Origin: Cryptomeria japonica
Lineage: Eukaryota > Streptophyta > Pinopsida > Cupressales > Cupressaceae
Reading direction: 5' to 3'
Length of the DNA stretch: 64,000 nucleotides
Assembly (NCBI RefSeq): GCF_030272615.1
Contig: NC_081409.1
Coordinates: forward strand, 26,983,406-27,047,405
Under the pieces are notes generated by a model that worked only from the letters and a program-made list of their open reading frames with translations, did not search any database and was not told where the DNA came from. Made by a program: the position numbers and the translations under genes. Within the stretch, counting starts at the first letter, position 1. Each line of letters begins with the position of its first letter. Positions 11,876-22,709 of this stretch are shown in pieces.

Positions 11876-12513
11876 TGTTCATATTACACAGATTGAAAAT
11901 TTCACTAGATTAATATACCTACTGGGTACAACCAGTATGCAAAACTGAATTCCTTGATGGCCCTGGTATGTTCTGTAGCCTGCAAATTGATGCCCTGATA
12001 ACCCTGATGATGCCCTGCACAATCCTGCCGAAATTCTGTACCACTAACTGCCTCTGAGGGTTTCTGTCCCCAAGTTGATCTGACTGACACGCTTGAAGAT
12101 TTCCACTTCCAAATGTCCAAAGCTGATTAAAGCTGTGTCACAATCATGTGAACAAAATTTTATAGTTTGTAATTTTTAAAAGATGCCTTTTCTATTTTCC
12201 TCTCATCACTTCCTATAGTCCTTGTTTCCTGTGATCCTCAATCTGTGGCAGTCATTACTAAATCAGTGGCATCTAGCAATCTCTCCTCAATCATTGGCAG
12301 TTAACTGGTCATCCTACTCCACAATCAATGGGGTTGATTGATAGGCACTGAAAGATTCAGCAGTGGCTCACACAGAGACTCAGCTGCCTCATTCGAAAAA
12401 TGCAACATAAATTTCTAACTGAAAACTGGAAGTAACAATGGACTTATCTAATTGCTACTTCTATGCTGCCAAACCATTCACTCAGCTACAGTTTATAAAA
12501 AGGGGACATTACA
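11876..12513 (-). mobile_element. Chromovirus (Gypsy) 3' LTR, minus strand
   Basis: Just left of the chromodomain relic the minus strand has a purine tract (AAAGTGGGGGGAGGGGGCAG), then TGTAATGTCCCC, a typical PPT-to-LTR junction at 12513. The LTR carries a TATA-like AACTATAAAATTT near 12153-12167 and reaches a plausible CA end at 11876, about 638 bp. The 5' partner LTR is not seen. The outer edge rests only on the TG/CA rule. The 71-codon minus frame at 11905-12120 falls within it and is not a gene. Confidence 0.5.
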
Positions 12514-12559
12514 TATCTTATCTGCCCCCTCCCCCCACTTTGAATTTTATTGCACTCAG

Positions 12560-13610
12560 ACAAGACAAAGCTGGGTGGTTTAGGATGTCAGCCAACTCTC
12601 AAGTTGCATTCTCCTGAGACAAGTCTTTCCACTGCACCGAGAACTTAGTCCATACATTGTTCCTCAACAATTTCTAGTTCCAAGTATCTGCTTAGGCACT
12701 AGTAATAGCTTTTCTTCAGCATTGAGAGGTGGAGGCTTGGTTGAAGATGTTGTCTGTTGTTCCATTCCTTTTCTAAATATGATATATGAAAAATATTGTG
12801 GATCTGATAGTTATGAGGAAGCCCCAACTCATAAGCAACCTCATCAATGTGTTGAACTATTTATGAGGACCATAGTCGTGGGGTTTGAATTTTTCACTCC
12901 CCTCCTTTTCAAAGAAGACTGCCCATAGGGCTACAACAGAAGGAAAACTGTATCTCCCACTTCTTCAAAGTGCCTCTTTGTGTGATGCCTATTAGAATAG
13001 ATTTTCTGCTGATTTTGTGCGTGTTGAATCTGATCGCATAGACTATCAAAATCTCCCTACTTTGTTCAATGAAATGTCTTGCTATGGGTAGCTATGTGGC
13101 TGTGTCTCTAGAAGCATCAACTTTGCAAAGGTCGGTGCATCATATCCATACAATGACATAAAATGGGACATCTTAATTAACATGTAGTAGGTAGAATTGT
13201 AGCAATTCTCCTCTAGGTACAACCACTAAACCTAGGCTTTCTAATAATAAGTTTCTAAACTCCTTAAATAACTCTCATTCTATTAATTCACTATCTATGT
13301 TTGCCCATCTGTTTGGGGTTGATAGTTGGTGCTAAGTGTCAACTTTGTCCTTGTCAATCCGAATAACTCTTGTTAGAAAGCACTCATAAAATATGCATCT
13401 TTATTGCTGGCCAGAGTATGGGGTAGTCCATGTAGGCAAAAGACGTCCTTAAAGAAGATATCTGTCACTTGTGGTGCTTTGAACTCATTGGGAATGGAGA
13501 ACAGTTGTGCAATTTTGTCAAATGATAGAAAACCACAAAGATACAATTCTTTTTTCCCACTTGAGGCAAGTCTGTAATGGAGTTCATTGTCATATATTCC
13601 CATTTTGTTG
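12560..13610 (-). pseudogene. Gypsy chromovirus integrase core to chromodomain relic
   Basis: Read on the minus strand from 13610 down, the decayed frame matches the end of a chromovirus pol. The integrase core has FKAPQVTDIFFKDVFCLHGLP near 13441-13503, where the catalytic SDRD box reads SNKD. A tract like the LYGYDAPT block of these integrases follows at about 13120-13180, then a GDTVFLLL..PYGQSSL stretch and a VAYELGLP / FHISYLEK-like segment near 12800-12850. Last is a chromodomain-like stretch near 12590-12660 (QWKDLSQENAT, then TGA where Trp is expected). Frameshifts and stops occur throughout, so it is inactive. Family knowledge: the chromodomain C-terminal to integrase targets insertion to heterochromatin. 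Confidence 0.8.
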
Positions 13611-13611
13611 A

Positions 13612-14335
13612 GGAATGGTGTGGGGTTGAAGCCATTGAACCACGAGGATGTGCCCCCCCCTCTCGCCTCAAAATTCCCACGTTTCTAGGACAAGGACGTT
13701 TGCAAGACACATGGACTTTTGGGAAACGACCCCTTGTTGCACTGCCATCGCCACTGGAATGCCACTGAGACGTCGAGGATGTCCTTGGGACTCCCATGAA
13801 TCTTTTTGACCATCCCAAGAACACCTAGGAGTTTTTCGTGGCCCCTAGTTAGAAATTCCAACCCTTAACAAAAAATGGTGAAAAAATTGTGAAAATGGTT
13901 CCTAGAGCCTCGCAAGGGGTGCTGCCCCTTGACCCTGTTGGGTCCTTTGCCCCAACCCCTGCAAGGGGCACTATCCCTTGAGCCCAAACCTCCACCCCCA
14001 CTTCTTATTGTTAATTCAATCATTGCCATGTTTTTTATGTTTATTACTTTAGAGTTCACTTATCATGCCAAAGTTTCATTTGCAATTCTTATACTTATTC
14101 TTGGTTTGCTTCAAAAGTTCCAAAACTCTGCCCACTATTGTTAATGCTTAAATTTCGATATGTAATCTTGGTCATGTTATTAATGTTAGTGTGGCAAAGT
14201 TTCATTTATAGTTCTCATATTTATTCCTTACACATTTTTTGTAACTAATTTTTCAAGTACTATATGTATTTGTGCCACCCCCTTGCCGCTGTCCCCCACT
14301 GTCCCCAAGCTTAGGCCCTTAGTCCCCTCATCCCT
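13612..14335. mobile_element. GC-rich insertion splitting the chromovirus integrase
   Basis: The integrase zinc-binding part (14336-14760) and core (ending near 13610) should be contiguous, but about 720 bp separate them. This segment is locally GC-rich, with CTGCCCCTTGACCC and GCCCCAACCCCTGCAAGGGG forming partial inverted repeats around 13910-13985, then an AT-rich half. No transposase or clear target duplication is visible. It is probably a non-autonomous insertion or a composite; I cannot name the family. Confidence 0.45.
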
Positions 14336-14760
14336 AAAATCCATGGAACTATGGTTGAAGTAGACCTTTTGGGTGTGGGGTTTCATGTTTCATCTTTTGA
14401 CACTTTACATACTCATGTACATCTTACAATACATCCTCTTTGATGCCCTTCCATGCATAACTACTTTGTACTTGTTTGTATGTTTTGAAAAGTCTAGAGT
14501 GTGACCAGCCTATGGAGATTCGTGGAATGCTGCAATAATTTTTTGTATCAACTTGGATCCGGTTACCACAATGCTTTTGTCCTTGTACAAAATAATACTA
14601 TGCCACATTTGGTAATTGGTATATTTTATCTTTGTTTGTGGTCACAATATTACCCTCAATCAATGCTATAGCTATTGGGTCTTTGGCATAGTCAACCAAC
14701 AATTCTTCTTTCCAATCAAATTCTATTGAAGAAATAGTTGATAGTTGAGGTCTTTTGGAG
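14336..14760 (-). pseudogene. Gypsy integrase H2C2 zinc-binding relic
   Basis: The minus strand encodes the region just before the integrase core. It starts with a lead-in IALIEGNIVTTNKDKIYQLP, then a decayed zinc-binding module with GWSHSRLFKTYKQVQ, YAWKGIKEDV and CQKMKHETPHPKGLLQP. That is the usual order H..GHxGxxxTyxxxxxxfyWpgM..C..CQ..K ending in GLLQP. Stops replace a residue after NVA and the Gln of MKEDVLQ-type positions. It belongs to the same element as 12560-13610, interrupted by the 13612-14335 insertion. Confidence 0.78.
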
Positions 14761-15119
14761 CATAGTTGAAAAATTCAGACTAAACAATAACTTGGCTGGT
14801 CCAAAACTTTTCTTGAGACTCAACAAAAACTTGTGGAAAGACTTGGCAATAACTTTGCAAATTTATTGAACATTTGGAAATGCATAATTTGTTTAAAATA
14901 TTCTTCAGAACACACATATATACTAAATTTGTAGAATATATTATTGATTTTCATCATATATAAATCAACATTTGAGTTAAATACATATTATAGACCAAAA
15001 ATCAAGTTCAACCTTAGAACACATATGAACTTCAATTTTGTGTATCAATCAAAATTATAAATTACTAATTTTGTCTATGACTAAAGCTCAATAAAGTTTG
15101 TTGTCATTGTGTGGGTATT

Positions 15120-17400
15120 GTTGAACTAAGATGGTATAGCTGCAATATCCTCAATAAGAACCTCAACAGGTGCCTCATCCATAGTGATAGGATCAAGTTG
15201 TATATGCGATGAGCTTCTTCTTGATGCCTAACCAACCTCCCTTTTCACCTCCTCATATGTTGCCACATTTGATTCCCATTCAACTACCTTCCTCTCCAAA
15301 GTAGCTAGCTTATAATCAATTAACAATGGATCCATATCAACATCATCAAGATCAAAATCCAATTTGAATTTGGATCAATATCATCAATGTAAGTGCTTCG
15401 TGTGAAACTTGGCCTTGTGCTTTATTTTTATGCAATTGAAGGTTGTACCACACATAGATAAGGTCATTCAAGCGCTTTTGAGTCAACTTATTGTATTTCT
15501 TTGTGTGAATGGCCTTAAAAAAACTCTAGTTGCGCTCACAACTAGAAGCACTACAAGGTTCAGATAAAATGTGGATTACAAGCTTTTGAAGATTAGGTGC
15601 TGTGGCACCATAATCTTCCCACCACAAATCTATAAAGATAATAATTCCCATTTATAGCTTAGTAAGGATTTAGTAAACTTAAAAAATTAAAATAAATGGT
15701 AAATTAAAATTAAACACATGTTTTTCTTACTTGGCTGCAGAGTGGCTCTTCTACAAATACCAAAAATTGAAGAAAATAGTGACCTGTCGACCTTCTTATA
15801 ACTTTGTATCCCATCAAGTATGAAGTCTCAAAGGTCACCATTAATAACCAATCTCTTAGTACATATATTGAGGCCAAGAGCAACTTTTGCATATTCTTTG
15901 AAAGTAGGGGAAAAATAGTAGGCAATGTCATGAATATGTTGGAGTTGTCGATTCCACCTCTAATCAATTATGTGCCATATGGGTTCATATTTGGTCTTGT
16001 TTAACTCAAACAAATGTTGAATTGTCACTTTGCCCTTATCAATGGCCTCGTATAGAAACCCCATAGTGTTTTTATTCCCATCCACCAATTGTAGAACCCT
16101 AACCAATGGTTTTGACACATAAATATCAAAATTTAACAAAATTTGCAAATTATAACATAAGAAAAAAATAGAAATTGAAGTATGAAAACTCATGTTGATG
16201 ATCTCCTCGTCTTCACGACCTTCTCTACTTCAGTAGTCTTACAATAAGGACTCTCCAACCATCTTTCACTCACAAATATGTGCTTAAGGTTGGACATTGT
16301 AACATATACTCTATAAGGTGAACAAATTAGTGGCAAAGCATGTGACTTTTGATTGGATGGGATCCTTGCCGCCCACGTGCGCTCTCATAAGATTTAGGGC
16401 CCATGTTTGGTTGTAGATGAACTTTTTGATATTCCTTACATCTTCAATCACATTTTTCACCCAATGGAGTATCGCTATGTCCACTAGGAGTAGGTTAAGA
16501 CAATGGGTAACACAAGGGCTCCAAAATAATGTTGGGTGCCTCGCTTCTAGAAGTCTATCAATTGTTACATATGCAACTGCATTGTTAGTCACTATTTGAA
16601 TGACATTTTCCACTCCTGCCTCCATCATCATTTAATCCAACATGTTGCACAAGGTTTTTACATTTTTTATTTCATTGGAGGCATCAATTGATTTTAAAAA
16701 TATTAGCTATCCTCTTGAAGCCACTAAATGTTGACCCTTTCTTTTTCCAAGTTCTCTTTTGTTGTTCTACTACTAGGTGTGTGTTTTGGTCCTAATCCTA
16801 CAATAATGGTCTACTCAACTCATGATGACATGGGGTTTTGAACCCATTACCTGCCATGATCAATGCATGGAGCAATTGTTCTTTGTAAGGACTTGAAGCA
16901 AACATTGGATAGAATATTCTCGTAGTAGCAAAATTTTGCGCATGCCGACTTTGCTGCATGTTGCAATTCTCTATTCCTTGTAGTACCTTCAAATGAAGGT
17001 TGTGCACTAGAAGTGTTACAAAAAAGAAAAAAAAGGTAGAATTATTATTTCCCACACTTCTTGGTCCTCATATTCATTGCCCAATGGAAGAAGAGCCCCA
17101 CATATCTCTTTGCGACCCTATAGAATTTAAAAAAAAGAAAAAAAAAAGGTAGAAATATTATTTCCCACACTTCTTGGTCCTCATATTCGTTGCCCAATGG
17201 AAGAAGAGCCCCCCGTATCTCTTTGTGATCCTATAGAGTTGAAAATTGGGTTTGGGTCTGCCATTGCCATTCTTTTTTTAACTTTCTTTTGCTCATATGT
17301 TGCAAGGAGTGCTTTCACCTCCTTTTCAACCTTTGGACCAGCTATTGTACATGGTGTAACCTCTCAACAAGAGATTGGTGCAAGGTGATATTTGAGTTGA
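15120..17400 (-). pseudogene. hAT-family transposase pseudogene
   Basis: Fragments in the correct order on the minus strand rebuild the layout of a plant hAT transposase. A BED-finger remnant lies near 17330-17400 (HLA..C..VTPC then EVKALLATYEQKK). 16798-16920 has SSPYKEQLLHALIMAG and GFKTPCHHELSRPLL. The DUF659 region at 16311-16631 has IVTNNAVAYV, RHPTLFWSPCVTHCLNLLL and FIYNQTWALNLMR. About 15960-16090 has DGNKNTMGFLYEAIDKGK and KYEPIWHIID. The C-terminal dimerisation box at 15410-15560 has SSCERN, a stop where Trp is expected, then FKAIHTKKYNKLTQKRLNDL. Multiple frameshifts and stops show it is dead. Terminal inverted repeats and an 8-bp target duplication were not found by eye. Confidence 0.85.
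17035..17242. repeat. 113-bp tandem duplication inside the hAT relic
   Basis: A segment beginning GGTAGAA..TTATTTCCCACACTTC and containing CAATGGAAGAAGAGCCCC occurs at 17035-17129 and 17148-17242, separated by an A-rich AAAAAAAAGAAAAAAAAAA bridge. It duplicates part of the transposase between the BED-finger tail and the next block. Confidence 0.8.
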
Positions 17401-17420
17401 TTTATAGGCTTAATTGGTTC

Positions 17421-17705
17421 CATGAAAAAATAGTAATATTGTAATTAGCATGTCCCTTGGTTCGCCACTAGTTATTCTATTTTTGGAAGTCATATTTCTT
17501 ATAGAAAATAAAAAATGTAACCTAGCAAAAGGGAGATGACATGAAAAAATAGTAATATTGTAATTAGCATGTCCCTTGGTTCGCCACTAGTTCTTCTATT
17601 TTTGGATGTCATATTTCTTATAGAAAATTAATAATGTAACCTAGCAAAAGGTAGACGACATTAAAAAAGAGTAATATTGTAGTTAGCAATGTTGCAACCT
17701 AAACA
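17421..17705. repeat. 119-bp tandem repeat, about 2.4 copies
   Basis: Units start CATGAAAAAATAGTAATATT at 17421, again at 17540, and as a diverged partial CATTAAAAAAGAGTAATATT at 17659. The first two differ by only a few bases. Spacing is 119 bp in both steps. It sits just upstream (in transposase sense) of the hAT relic and may mark a subterminal region. Confidence 0.85.
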
Positions 17706-18700
17706 TTAAAAAAGTTGCCGCATAAAAAATTTCCTTATTCTTTCATTGTCATGTTTGATCGCTTTTGCAGTTTCAAGTTTCAACTCTCATTGTCATGAAT
17801 CATTTTTTATTGCTTTTTGTACTTTCGACTTTCATTGTCATGTAATGTGTTTGATTCTTATGCAGAGTTTCTTGCCTTCGATGGAGTTTGGGTCTAGTGG
17901 TAAATAAAATATTTGGTGATTAGCTTCTAAGTTCTATCCACATTTTTCCATCAAAATGTGATGAAATTAAATTTTTTCAGATGTAATAAGGAATTATTTT
18001 CCATGCCATTGCTTAGTGCTAATGAGTCTTACTGTGGTGGATTCTTATCATCTTTTTCAATTGGTAGCTTGCATGGAATAGGAATCCACCAAAGTAAAAC
18101 TTTCTCATTCAACCTTCCAATTGAACTAGATAATTCTCTAATTGAATGGATTAGGAATCTGCCACAACAAAACTTTCCTTGGTTCAAGCAAATACAATTT
18201 TATTGGAAGGATGTATAACATGATAAAAGGAGCAACGTGATCATGATAGGTAACACATAGACATGGAGCATGCAAGAACAAGGAAGTGTATGACATCATA
18301 GGGCTAGTAAGGACCATAAGAACTTACTATGAGCCACAAGAGTACAAGGCATGACATCTAGGACTAGTAAGGAATGCTTCCAAGGAATCATTTTAGAAAA
18401 GGGAGAGTTAAAACGTTTAAGTCTAGCAAGGTGCGCTATGATATTTGTATCATGCTAAGGTTAAAGTTTCACATGGGTCTAGCAAGGTGTGTTATGCTAG
18501 GTGAGTTTCATCCCAATATAAATTACAAAACAATACCTCTTCTTTCTATGTAATCTAAAAATGCGACTTGAAAATGGGTGCTACAGTGTGCACCAAGCAA
18601 ACATTTGACATGAGATTGTAAAATGGGTGTTGTAGTGGCACCAAGCACATCATGGTGTGTGGTCAAATTGTACAAACCAATATTGTGGTGTGGGCACAAA
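17706..18700. other. Gene-free; right part probably interior of gag-only element E2
   Basis: No supportable gene. From about 18230 the sequence has repeated short phrases (GACTAGTAAGGA, GGTCTAGCAAGGTG) of the kind found after the gag ORF in E1. The left LTR expected for E2 near 18580 is not recognisable. Confidence 0.35.
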
Positions 18701-18719
18701 GTGTAACATATAGTGGAGT

Positions 18720-18800
18720 GTATGACCCCACATTAAAGCGATTGCATACGACTCACCAGGAGTAATTACTTTTAGGTAGCATGCATACATCCAAAAGGCA
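18720..18800 (-). repeat. Conserved post-gag noncoding block shared by E2 and E1
   Basis: CACATTAAAGCGATTGCATA..CTCACCAGGAGTAATTAC here matches ACGTTAAAGCGATCGCACA..CTCACCGGGGGTGATTGC at 35699-35742 in E1, in the same position relative to the end of the gag ORF. It is a noncoding landmark linking the two copies. Confidence 0.75.
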
Positions 18801-19324
18801 AATGCATCTCAATAATGAAATGCCTCCAAACATAGGAAAATCAAAGGCAATAGTCATAAAATATATAAGAACACATAATGGATCCACTACATATCTAGGG
18901 TTAGTATGCACATCAGATTAATTGTGTATATGAAGTATGATTGTTTTGAATTGACGTCATTCACCAAACGTAGTGGAACTACAAGCACAATGGAAGAAGT
19001 GCATATAAGATGAACAAAGGCTCTTTTTGGGTCAACATGGAAGAGACCAAAAATATCACAACACTTTGCATCATCTTCAAAAGACAACACAAAAGCACTT
19101 TGACAACATAACATGTATACTACATATAGAAGAATGGACATAGAAATAGAGGATTGTTATGACAGGGTCGGTCTCTTTGTATCCTTATGCCAATGGAGTA
19201 ATCAAGGGTCATTTGAAGCAAACTTTTAACAAACAAAAAGACATGCCAAATAATACAGTTTAGGAGATTACAATACATGCAAGCGAAAGACACAAAACAA
19301 AGTATTTACTGCATTAACAAGCTA

Positions 19325-19573
19325 TTATAGCAAATCATCCGCCTCCCAATCTTGCTCATCACTATTTAGGTATGGTGAACAAAATGCTAAAGTGATGACT
19401 AGTATGGTAAACAAAGCTATGTCTAGTCTCAAACATGGATCATGCTCTAATGATGGATCACAATGTGTGTCACTAAGAGCTAAAGTTGATGCTTTTGAAA
19501 ACATCAAAGACAAATCATCATTAGCATTTTCAATAGTTTCGACATTATTAGAATCACTGTTTAAATTGATCAC
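19325..19573 (-). pseudogene. E2 copy: C-terminal end of the gag-like ORF
   Basis: An 82-residue minus frame matches the last 90 or so residues of the E1 1117-aa protein: FSKASTLAL, then SLEHDPCLRLDIA, then YLNSDEQDWEADDLL and stop, against FSKALIL, SEHEHSPCLDLVIA and RNIDQQDRGVDDVLD. Both are acidic. It shows E2 belongs to the same or a sister family. The frame is cut off from its N-terminal parts by an insertion at about 19640-20160. Confidence 0.8.
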
Positions 19574-19639
19574 AATGTGAAATTTGATAGGAGGAAAAAA
19601 AATTGCTTGGAATTGACAACTTCAACTTTCAACGAGGTT

Positions 19640-20160
19640 GGTCAAGGTAAGTGTAAGGAAGTCATGGTAGCATAACAAGTTCCTACACTAATCTTGATAG
19701 GAGATAAATGCAAAACTTTTATAGATTTTTACAATAGTTACAAAAATTTAACAAAAATAAACATAAATAGAATGCATTCAACACAATGATTTACATAGGA
19801 GAAACCCTTTCGAGAAAAAAACCCCACACTTCAAAAGCCGCCCAATATATTATTCAAAAATCAACAACACATTACAATATACTGGTAGAGCAAGCTTCTC
19901 ACAAGAGTATCACCAATGGAGATTCAAAGGCAACTCAACAACTATTAGACTCTCATAATACATTACATTATGTAGCCGTAATACAAAGCCCTCATAATAT
20001 AGGGTTGCCTTCTAATGCAAACAAAGCACATAAATTATCCACTGTTAAATCTATGACTTAATGATAGGTGGTCAAGATTTACAATGATAAATTATGCATA
20101 AAATTTCTTTTGGTGGTGTTGCCCCCAAATCCCCAATTTTCAAGGGTAAGCTTGTGAACT
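19640..20160 (-). mobile_element. LTR fragment inserted in the E2 gag relic
   Basis: 19800-19960 is the reverse complement of 26270-26430 at roughly three-quarters identity by eye. Shared phrases include CAAGCTTCTCACAAGAGTAT (then CACCAAT), TATTCAAAAATCAACAA against TAATTCAAAAATCAACAA, and CCCCACACT. The 26-kb copy has a plus-strand TATA box and LTR-like layout, so this looks like a solo LTR or fragment in opposite orientation. It separates the basic and C-terminal parts of the E2 ORF. Confidence 0.55.
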
Positions 20161-20214
20161 CCACACACTCACATATCAAACGATAGCTTTTATTATTATT
20201 TCAAGGTTGTGACA

Positions 20215-21190
20215 CCATTTTCTTAACATTAAGACTCCTCTCTAGGTGTGGTAAATGGTAAGGAAGGATGAGAGGGCAGGACCAAATCAACATTCGAGTG
20301 CTTAGGAGAAGAATCACTTTTTGTAGTAAGCTCAAGAGCCTTGACACGACGTCTTTGTTGGTGTTCTCTTGTTCTACAATTTTGTTGGTTATGACTCGAA
20401 GCTTGGGTAGAAGAAGGTTGGGTATCACTCAACATCGATTTTTTCTTCTTCTTTTTCTCTAGAAAAAAGAGGAATGAAAGGAACCACAAAAGTTTGAGAG
20501 GTAGGAGTTTTAGATGGTGTTAGGCATTTACCTCTTTGTTGATTGGTTGATTGATAAACATATTGATTGATAGGATTCCATTACTAACATGGATAGCATT
20601 ACCATTTTGTGCAATAGTAGTCATGATAGAAGATGTGTATGTAGTCACATTAGGTGTTGTTGTAGGCATAAGCATTGGTATCTCAACTTGCATTGGAGGA
20701 GTAGGATATCTAAGCACTTCCATTCAACTAGCTGTATTCATAGTGTTTTTATCCACTATGTGAGCTATGCTCTGTAGATCATCCACACCATGTTCATCAC
20801 CTTGTATCAAATTCCTTAGATTTTCAATCAAGGGGATTGCATCTCCAAGCAAGTGTTCTTGACTCAAATTGTTGAAGATTTTTTAATTGGTTGTCTATTT
20901 CCATCAATTGTTCATTAGAAACTTGTATTAAAGGGTCATCCTCATTAGGAGAATCATGAAGGGAAGGATTTTGAGCAATGTTAGGCAAAATAGGTGGTGG
21001 ATTAAGAGAAGAGGATTCTCCTAAGCTCTTAGGTGGGAATAAGTTAACACTCAACTTAGGCTCAACACCATTAGTATTTAAACCACGAGAAGCTATAAGT
21101 TTAAATCTTTTTCTCATAGGTATATTAGATTTAGAGCAACAAGTTATTAACCTCATAAACAACTACAAACTCTTTGAACACACAATTTCT
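20215..21190 (-). pseudogene. E2 copy: N-terminal and basic parts of the gag-like ORF
   Basis: Minus frames at 20824-21162 (NEDDPLIQVSNEQLMEIDNQ) and 20520-20723 (RYPTPPMQVEIPM, then TYTSSIMTT) match residues about 15-150 of the E1 protein (NDEEALHEVSVEQL, GYTQPPTQV, TFTSNIMTT). 20229-20489 then matches the E1 Arg/Lys-rich stretch near residues 950-1000 (QNCRTREHQQRRR, SPKHSN). The roughly 800 residues between, including gag core, zinc knuckle and protease-like region, are missing. E2 is therefore an internally deleted relic keeping N-terminal, basic and C-terminal modules. Confidence 0.78.
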
Positions 21191-21713
21191 CCGAGGAAAT
21201 AAAGAAGGAAAGCTAGAGGCAAAGGTAGAGGAAATGATTTATGTTTGCAATGCCTTTAATTAATTGGTAAATTGTATTGAAAATATAAACAATGATAATG
21301 CAATCATTTAACAAATGATATGAAATGATAGCAATGATGTAATTGACTAAGCAAGTGATTAAACAATGATAAAGCTATGATATGATCAATTAATGTTATG
21401 GCTTAAATCACACACACTAAGCTCACACTTCTAGGCTTAAAAGTTAAACACTCAGACTTGACTGACATTTTCTAGGCTTAATATGTTGCTTAAGGTGTGT
21501 GGTCACACTAAGAACACACTTCTTTGCTTAGTATGTGTGGTTTAAGGTTGGCCTCAATTAATCACCTATTTAAGCAAAATATGAGATAGCAAAATGATGA
21601 TTGGTAAATGAATGCAAGCACATAAAAGATGAGTTTTAGGAGTTTTTGTCTCTCAATCTAAATATTTTATGAAATAAAACTCAGATTTGAACATCTAAAT
21701 CATCAATAATGCA

Positions 21714-22709
21714 GTTTATGTCAGGTTCACCAAAATGAAATGTTGGAAGTGGGGTCTTTTACCTAGAAGTGCAAATTGCAAACCATTTTCGATTGGGATA
21801 TCATTTCATTGGCGGAACAACCAATTAGGCTCAACGCCAATACTCAAGGAGAGCTGAGCACTATGACCAATTAGTCCCTTTTGATTGATTGATATGATTG
21901 AATATGAAGATGCATAAACTAGGTAAAATGAAGCACAATTGACAAGATTCTACATAAACAAACAAATACAAAACATGAAGTTAGCACAAAAGTAAATATT
22001 TGGAAATGAGATGGAAAGAACCACTCATTGAAATATGAAGTTGAAAGTTCTAGTCAAGTGTGCTAGGTGGCTTAGACATGGAGGTGTTTCCATAAACTAA
22101 AACTCTGAATTTTGAATTAGGATGCCTTGTAGATCATTCCCTCCAATATTTAGTCCAAAAGTGTCTGTTAGGTGTGCAAATTGGCATAGAACTAGGGTTT
22201 TTGCTAATTCAAATTCTAAAATTTAATGTCTCAATTTGCTTTGCACAATTCCACATCTTACGTCAGATTTATAATTTGCACACATAGAAGAGGGAAAATA
22301 TTGTGTTGTATAGGGGCTTGACTAAGTTAAGCCTTGTGTTTATGTTTCCACCTCCACTACAACAATGTTGGATGAAAGAGAGCTTACCCCTGGTAAGGAA
22401 GAGGCTAAAAACCTTAATTCTTCTTTGTAGGTTTCTCCTCAATTTCTTTGGAGATGCTTGCTTGAATGCCTAATCAGAGTGATAGGAAAATGTAGACCAG
22501 AAAATATAGATGTTAAAATGAGGGGGGGAGTTATATTTATACACAACTTACATCTTTTCGGGTTTAATTTTTGAAGAAGATTGACGCCGGGCAGTTCTTT
22601 TCAGCTACTTTCAAAGCTGATTTTTTAAATTTCAAATTTGGGTCCAAAACGGTTGGACTAGGGGATCTAGGCGCCATAGTCCAAGAGGTCTGTGACATTA
22701 AGCGCTACA
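21714..22709 (-). mobile_element. E2 5' LTR with primer-binding site
   Basis: On the minus strand the LTR ends at 21736, followed by TTTTGGTGAACCTGACATAA (21735 down), the same primer-site-like junction as E1 (TTTTGGTGAACCCGACGTGA). The LTR would start near 22709 (TGTAGCGCTTAATG; E1 starts TGTAGCGTCC), about 974 bp. It has a TATATTTATA box near 22530 and a GGCGCC-containing hairpin at 22653-22684. The right edge is inferred from the E1 terminus. The donor tRNA is not assigned. Confidence 0.6.
22653..22684 (-). promoter_or_regulatory. GGCGCC-centred hairpin in E2 U3
   Basis: TTGGACTA (22653-22660) and TAGTCCAA (22677-22684) form an 8-bp perfect stem around GGGGATCTAGGCGCCA. The equivalent place in the E1 LTRs has a GGGACCA/TGGTCCC stem also enclosing GGCGCC. 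Confidence 0.55.

Noticed and set aside
11905-12120. 71-codon minus-strand gene
   Set aside because: It lies inside the inferred chromovirus LTR and matches no protein; chance frame.
13465-14144. Genes in the GC-rich insertion
   Set aside because: Open frames exist on both strands because of base composition; the only real homology nearby is the flanking integrase.
17197-17388. 63-codon plus-strand membrane-like protein
   Set aside because: Antisense of the hAT transposase BED-to-linker region; the hydrophobicity is a by-product.
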